NCBI RefSeq assembly: GCF_001949145.1
Contig: NW_019091394.1
Location: 1,245,066-1,309,065, forward strand
DNA from: Acanthaster planci
Taxonomy: Eukaryota; Echinodermata; Asteroidea; Valvatida; Acanthasteridae
DNA: 64,000 nucleotides
Reading direction: 5' to 3'
Part shown: piece after piece, positions 1 to 64,000 of the stretch
How positions within the stretch are numbered: the stretch's first letter is position 1
Layout of the letters: every line of letters begins with the position of its first letter
Program-made: the position numbers and the translations under genes
The notes under the pieces: generated by a model
What the model saw: the letters and a program-made list of their open reading frames with translations, nothing else
Database searches by the model: none
Told to the model about the DNA's origin: nothing

Positions 1-191
1 CATGCATACTTCTACGACAATGCATAACAGCACAGAATTCATCTCTCAACACTGAAAACAAAACCCTGAAAACAAGAAGTTGATACCAAACTGTTCTGTG
101 GTTGCACAGAAATCTGTAGCAAAGGGCTGCCACACCTGGGTCTGATAGCGAGAGACAGGGAATAAACAGCGTTAGACTTGTACCAACTTAC

Positions 192-60870
<60,679 letters not shown>

Positions 60871-63800
60871 GTTGATGCTGAAAAAAGGCAAATTTCTGAC
60901 GGTCGATACGACAATTGCGAGTTCGTCAAGTCCTGAACATTGCCTTGAGTGTACAAATCAGTGAAGGGCCTTCGAAGATCATAAACACAAATTAAGGCTA
61001 TCTCTTTCCCGATTTTTTTCTCCGATCTGTCGCAGCCTGGTTACAAATCCATCAACGCGGGAATGCACACAACAAGCAAATGTGTGATTGGAGTTTGAAA
61101 GTGGGCCAGATTTGGGGGTGACTAACCACCCACTTCCGCTTAGGAATTCCGATCGAATCTCAGCGTGATTCACGACGAAAAATTCTCCGCTCTAACCATC
61201 ATCCGTGCATTAATCACAGACCATCCATGCATTGTGTGCGTGCATTTCACTACATGCATGTAAAATTGACGGGTATTCCTGGTACCCGGCGAGTGTCGTC
61301 TATATTGCAAATTGCCACATGCCCCAAATAGGGGGCCAACGATATGAGGATTGAGGGCGGCCTTTTCCTCCGAGCAGGGTCAGAGCCAGGGAGATCATGG
61401 TCTGGGGGAAGTGTTTTTCCGGCCAATCAACTACCCTTTGCTACCCCAGCCCTCAACAGTGGGGTTGATGGACTGCTAGATAGCCAGAAATACTTCCTGA
61501 CAGTTTGTAAACACACGAAAAAATCATTAAAAAGTAAAACCACAAGTTAATAACTGCAATTTGAGCTTTTGTTTGTTTTTAGGTTAATGTGCACACCGAG
61601 CAACGACCTTTTCCAAATTGTTGGCAAAAGATTGAACAAAACTATTCTCAAGGCTTGAAAGAAATACTTTTTGATGGGATAAGATTCCAACTGAAAGTAA
61701 TGCTATCCAACTTTTGTCCGATATTTGAGAAGGAAAATATAATAAAAGGAAGCGGGTTCGTTTTAAACATCTTTTTCAAACAATACACAAAATTTGTTTT
61801 TAATGTATCACTGTGCTTCTTTCAGTTTCAAAAAATACTAATTAACATAAAGAAAAGTTCATTGACTTTTTAAAACAACACCGTGCCGTTGTTTTAAAGG
61901 AACTATTTAATTATTTAAACAACAACAGCGAGATAGGTTTACCATTGATGGAACATTTTCATTAGATTTATGTTACGACCCGCCCAACTCAAGTTGGCCT
62001 CACAGCTCTCCTGACAGTACCGGAGTATGTTATCTTTTTAACATGTCCTGTAATTTGTTAAAAAATGTAATTTTAAGGCATTTGGGCATATTGGTGGAAC
62101 TGTAAAATATACTTTGTTTTTCAGTAACACATTGCCTGCATAAGGACTAACTGCCATGTTGCCCACATCCTTTGCTTTACAGGTTGGGAAATAATAACCC
62201 TGAACTTGAAGACCACAGTTTCGCGTCTTTCGAAGACAGGCCCAAAAGAATGTGACTGAAAGAAAAGACAACTTTGGGAACTTCTGGAAAAGTAGCTTGA
62301 CAAGCAGACTGTGCGTGTACTGGTTTGTAGGAGAGCAGAGAATTGCGGACAAGGGTGGGGGGGGGGGTTCCAACCGATAAATTAAAATCAGATGTCTCAA
62401 TTCAACCATTCCCGAACACCGAGCTCCTTGCTTTCCTCTGGGGATTCATTTTTTTTTTATAATTATCGCCATGCAGAATTTAAACTAGAGGTCTAGGAGT
62501 GCCCAACTAAATTTTACTTTTTTTGACGTTGGTGGGATGGGTTAGTTTTTTTGGCGTGTGACGTGAAGTAATGTGCAGGTTAGCCCCACCCTCCCTTAAA
62601 AATCCTACCGAAGCAGTACCACTTGGAGGCGCTGTTTATGGTCTCCAATGACATCAAAACTCCAAATCACGGTGTACCAAAGCGCTAAGCCCGCGGATAT
62701 CGACCGGTAGTCAGTCCCGTGCCAGCAAACAGAATCTTTCGACTGAATGAACTACATGTACATGTAAGGAGTAGGATCTCACGTACACGTCGCAAAAGGA
62801 TGCCAGAATAGCTCCTGAACCTACCAAATTGTGAGTCGATCGGTTGATATCCTTTTTGGTTTTGCAACTTTAAAAAGATCCCACTTTTCAGAGCAGGCTT
62901 TTAAGTTCTTGCTACAGCATGCACAATGTGGGGGCACGGGGTAGCGGCCGGTATAGGTATCGCACTATAGGTTGAACGTTATTTGATTGGTACGCAGGAG
63001 TAGTGCTTGGCAGCGCTTGATGACTTATGGACGGACATCACCGGTGCCAGTTTTCAGATTCCTAGAAACTAATTGACCCAGTGTTCATTTTAAACTGCTG
63101 CTTGGATGTCTCTTTAGGTTTATCATGGAGCTATTTTACTTTATGTTTTGACTTTTAATGAGTTTTATGCTACCGTTTGGGCATCTTAAAATGACGCACT
63201 TCGGTTTTCCTTTGAATATTGTGGCGTGCTCGTACCAACATGGCCAACACTCACTTGCAGCCTTGAAAGTCACTCCTGAACAAGTTCTCAATCAAACAAA
63301 AATTTGGAAAGACAAAGCTTTTCCAGAAAGTTATCCCTGGGCAAAATGGTTAATTGTGTTATTTAGCAGCAAACTTAATAAATACAAATACTGTGGGGCA
63401 TACATTTGCCCATAAAGCTGTAACCAGCGGCTATGAAAGATTGTCAGAGGCAGCCTTCCATTGGCCCACCTCCAAGCCAGGATTGCCGCACAACAGCGGA
63501 GTGTTCTCTTGGTGTATAAATTTGTTACGGAGTCCTTCACGAGTTTCTTATAAAATGGATACAAAAAGCAATGGCATGCAGAAAACATCTCGGAGATAAC
63601 AAGTTTTCTAAGTAATTAGTTTAGGGAACGGTTGCTATAAGGTGCACATGTGATTACATTTTCATGGTTCTGGAGTCACTGAATTCATGTTTTAACTTAT
63701 AAGACCAATGGCTTTTTTCATCTGCGTGCAATAATAAACGTAAAATATTTGATTATATATATTTGATCAAAATATAAAATATTTGATATCAGACATTGCC

Positions 63801-64000
63801 AAGTATATCTTAAGCTGAGTACATTTTTTCCAGTGACCAAATATGATCACACAAAAGGCCTCACTTCTGCCATGTTGGGACTCCTTAACTAATCGTAAAG
63901 GAGCTATTTTTCCCAGTGCTGTCATCCAAGTCCCCTGCTTTTCCCAGTTGGTTTATTTTTCCCCAAATGGCTGGATAACAGAAACGAAACGTTGCATTTT
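60871..64000. other. 5' flank of the kinase gene, no gene recognised
   Basis: About 3.1 kb upstream of the kinase start. It contains the 5' UTR and promoter somewhere near 60871-61200, a G-run at 62356-62368 and scattered short frames with no recognisable protein, splice structure or family match. The terminal 400 bases are AT-rich. I see nothing else. Confidence 0.6.
61087..61138 (-). promoter_or_regulatory. Possible CCAAT/ETS promoter elements of the kinase gene
   Basis: On the minus strand, CCAATCACAC (core 61087-61091) and an ETS-like AGCGGAAGTG (core 61133-61138) lie 217-270 bases upstream of the kinase ATG. There is no evident TATA box. The transcription start is not visible, so this is inference from motif and position. 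Confidence 0.25.

Noticed and set aside
61344-61550. Plus-strand frame of 68 codons in the 5' flank
   Set aside because: No family similarity and no supporting signals; length is within chance expectation.

Overview
This window is eukaryotic and metazoan. It has long introns, GT-AG splice signals, dispersed miniature transposons, minisatellites, and three assembly gaps (13377-13879, 29155-29774, 53304-54110). Almost all of it is one gene on the minus strand, a Ste20-type germinal-centre kinase of the MAP4K4/MINK1/TNIK (misshapen / mig-15) group. One such gene co-orthologous to several vertebrate paralogs, plus the very frequent ACATGTACATGT-type motif, suggests an invertebrate deuterostome. 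An amphioxus (Branchiostoma) is my first guess; an ambulacrarian or a mollusc is possible. The species cannot be fixed from the sequence alone.

Kinase gene: 27 coding exons were placed by hand, from the start ATG (60870) to 192. The reading frame is consistent across every junction, giving about 1055 residues. The last part of the C-terminal citron-homology (CNH) domain lies off the left edge. Exons 1-10 (60870-18757) encode the N-terminus and kinase domain and are spread over about 42 kb with introns up to 15.4 kb. Exons 11-20 encode a low-complexity, acidic and Pro/Gln-rich linker that lacks the long coiled coil seen in vertebrate relatives. Exons 21-27 encode the conserved pre-CNH segment and most of the CNH domain in only 3 kb. 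The segment 60871-64000 is 5' flank with a possible CCAAT/ETS promoter and no recognised gene.

Nested genes: the 11.4-kb intron 6 (20175-31565) carries two intronless genes on the opposite (plus) strand, at 21496-22293 (or from 21442) and 25577-26269. Both encode small type I membrane proteins: signal peptide, N-glycosylated ectodomain (a clear Ig domain in the first, a short degenerate one in the second), one transmembrane helix and a tyrosine-free tail. The two share the transmembrane/juxtamembrane pattern and a C-terminal motif, NAELT-x3-WMG-stop, while their ectodomains have diverged strongly. I do not recognise this family; it is the best candidate here for an undescribed system.

Repeats: the introns hold several MITE-like families, read directly from inverted repeats. 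These are a TTAA-flanked piggyBac-like family (three ~310-bp copies plus one 61-bp perfect hairpin made only of termini), a TA-flanked Tc1/mariner-like MITE, a GGGTCATTC-terminated family, a TATCCGCTC-terminated family and several single foldback elements. There are also tandem arrays with 21-, 38-, 43-, 70-, 73- and 128-bp periods.
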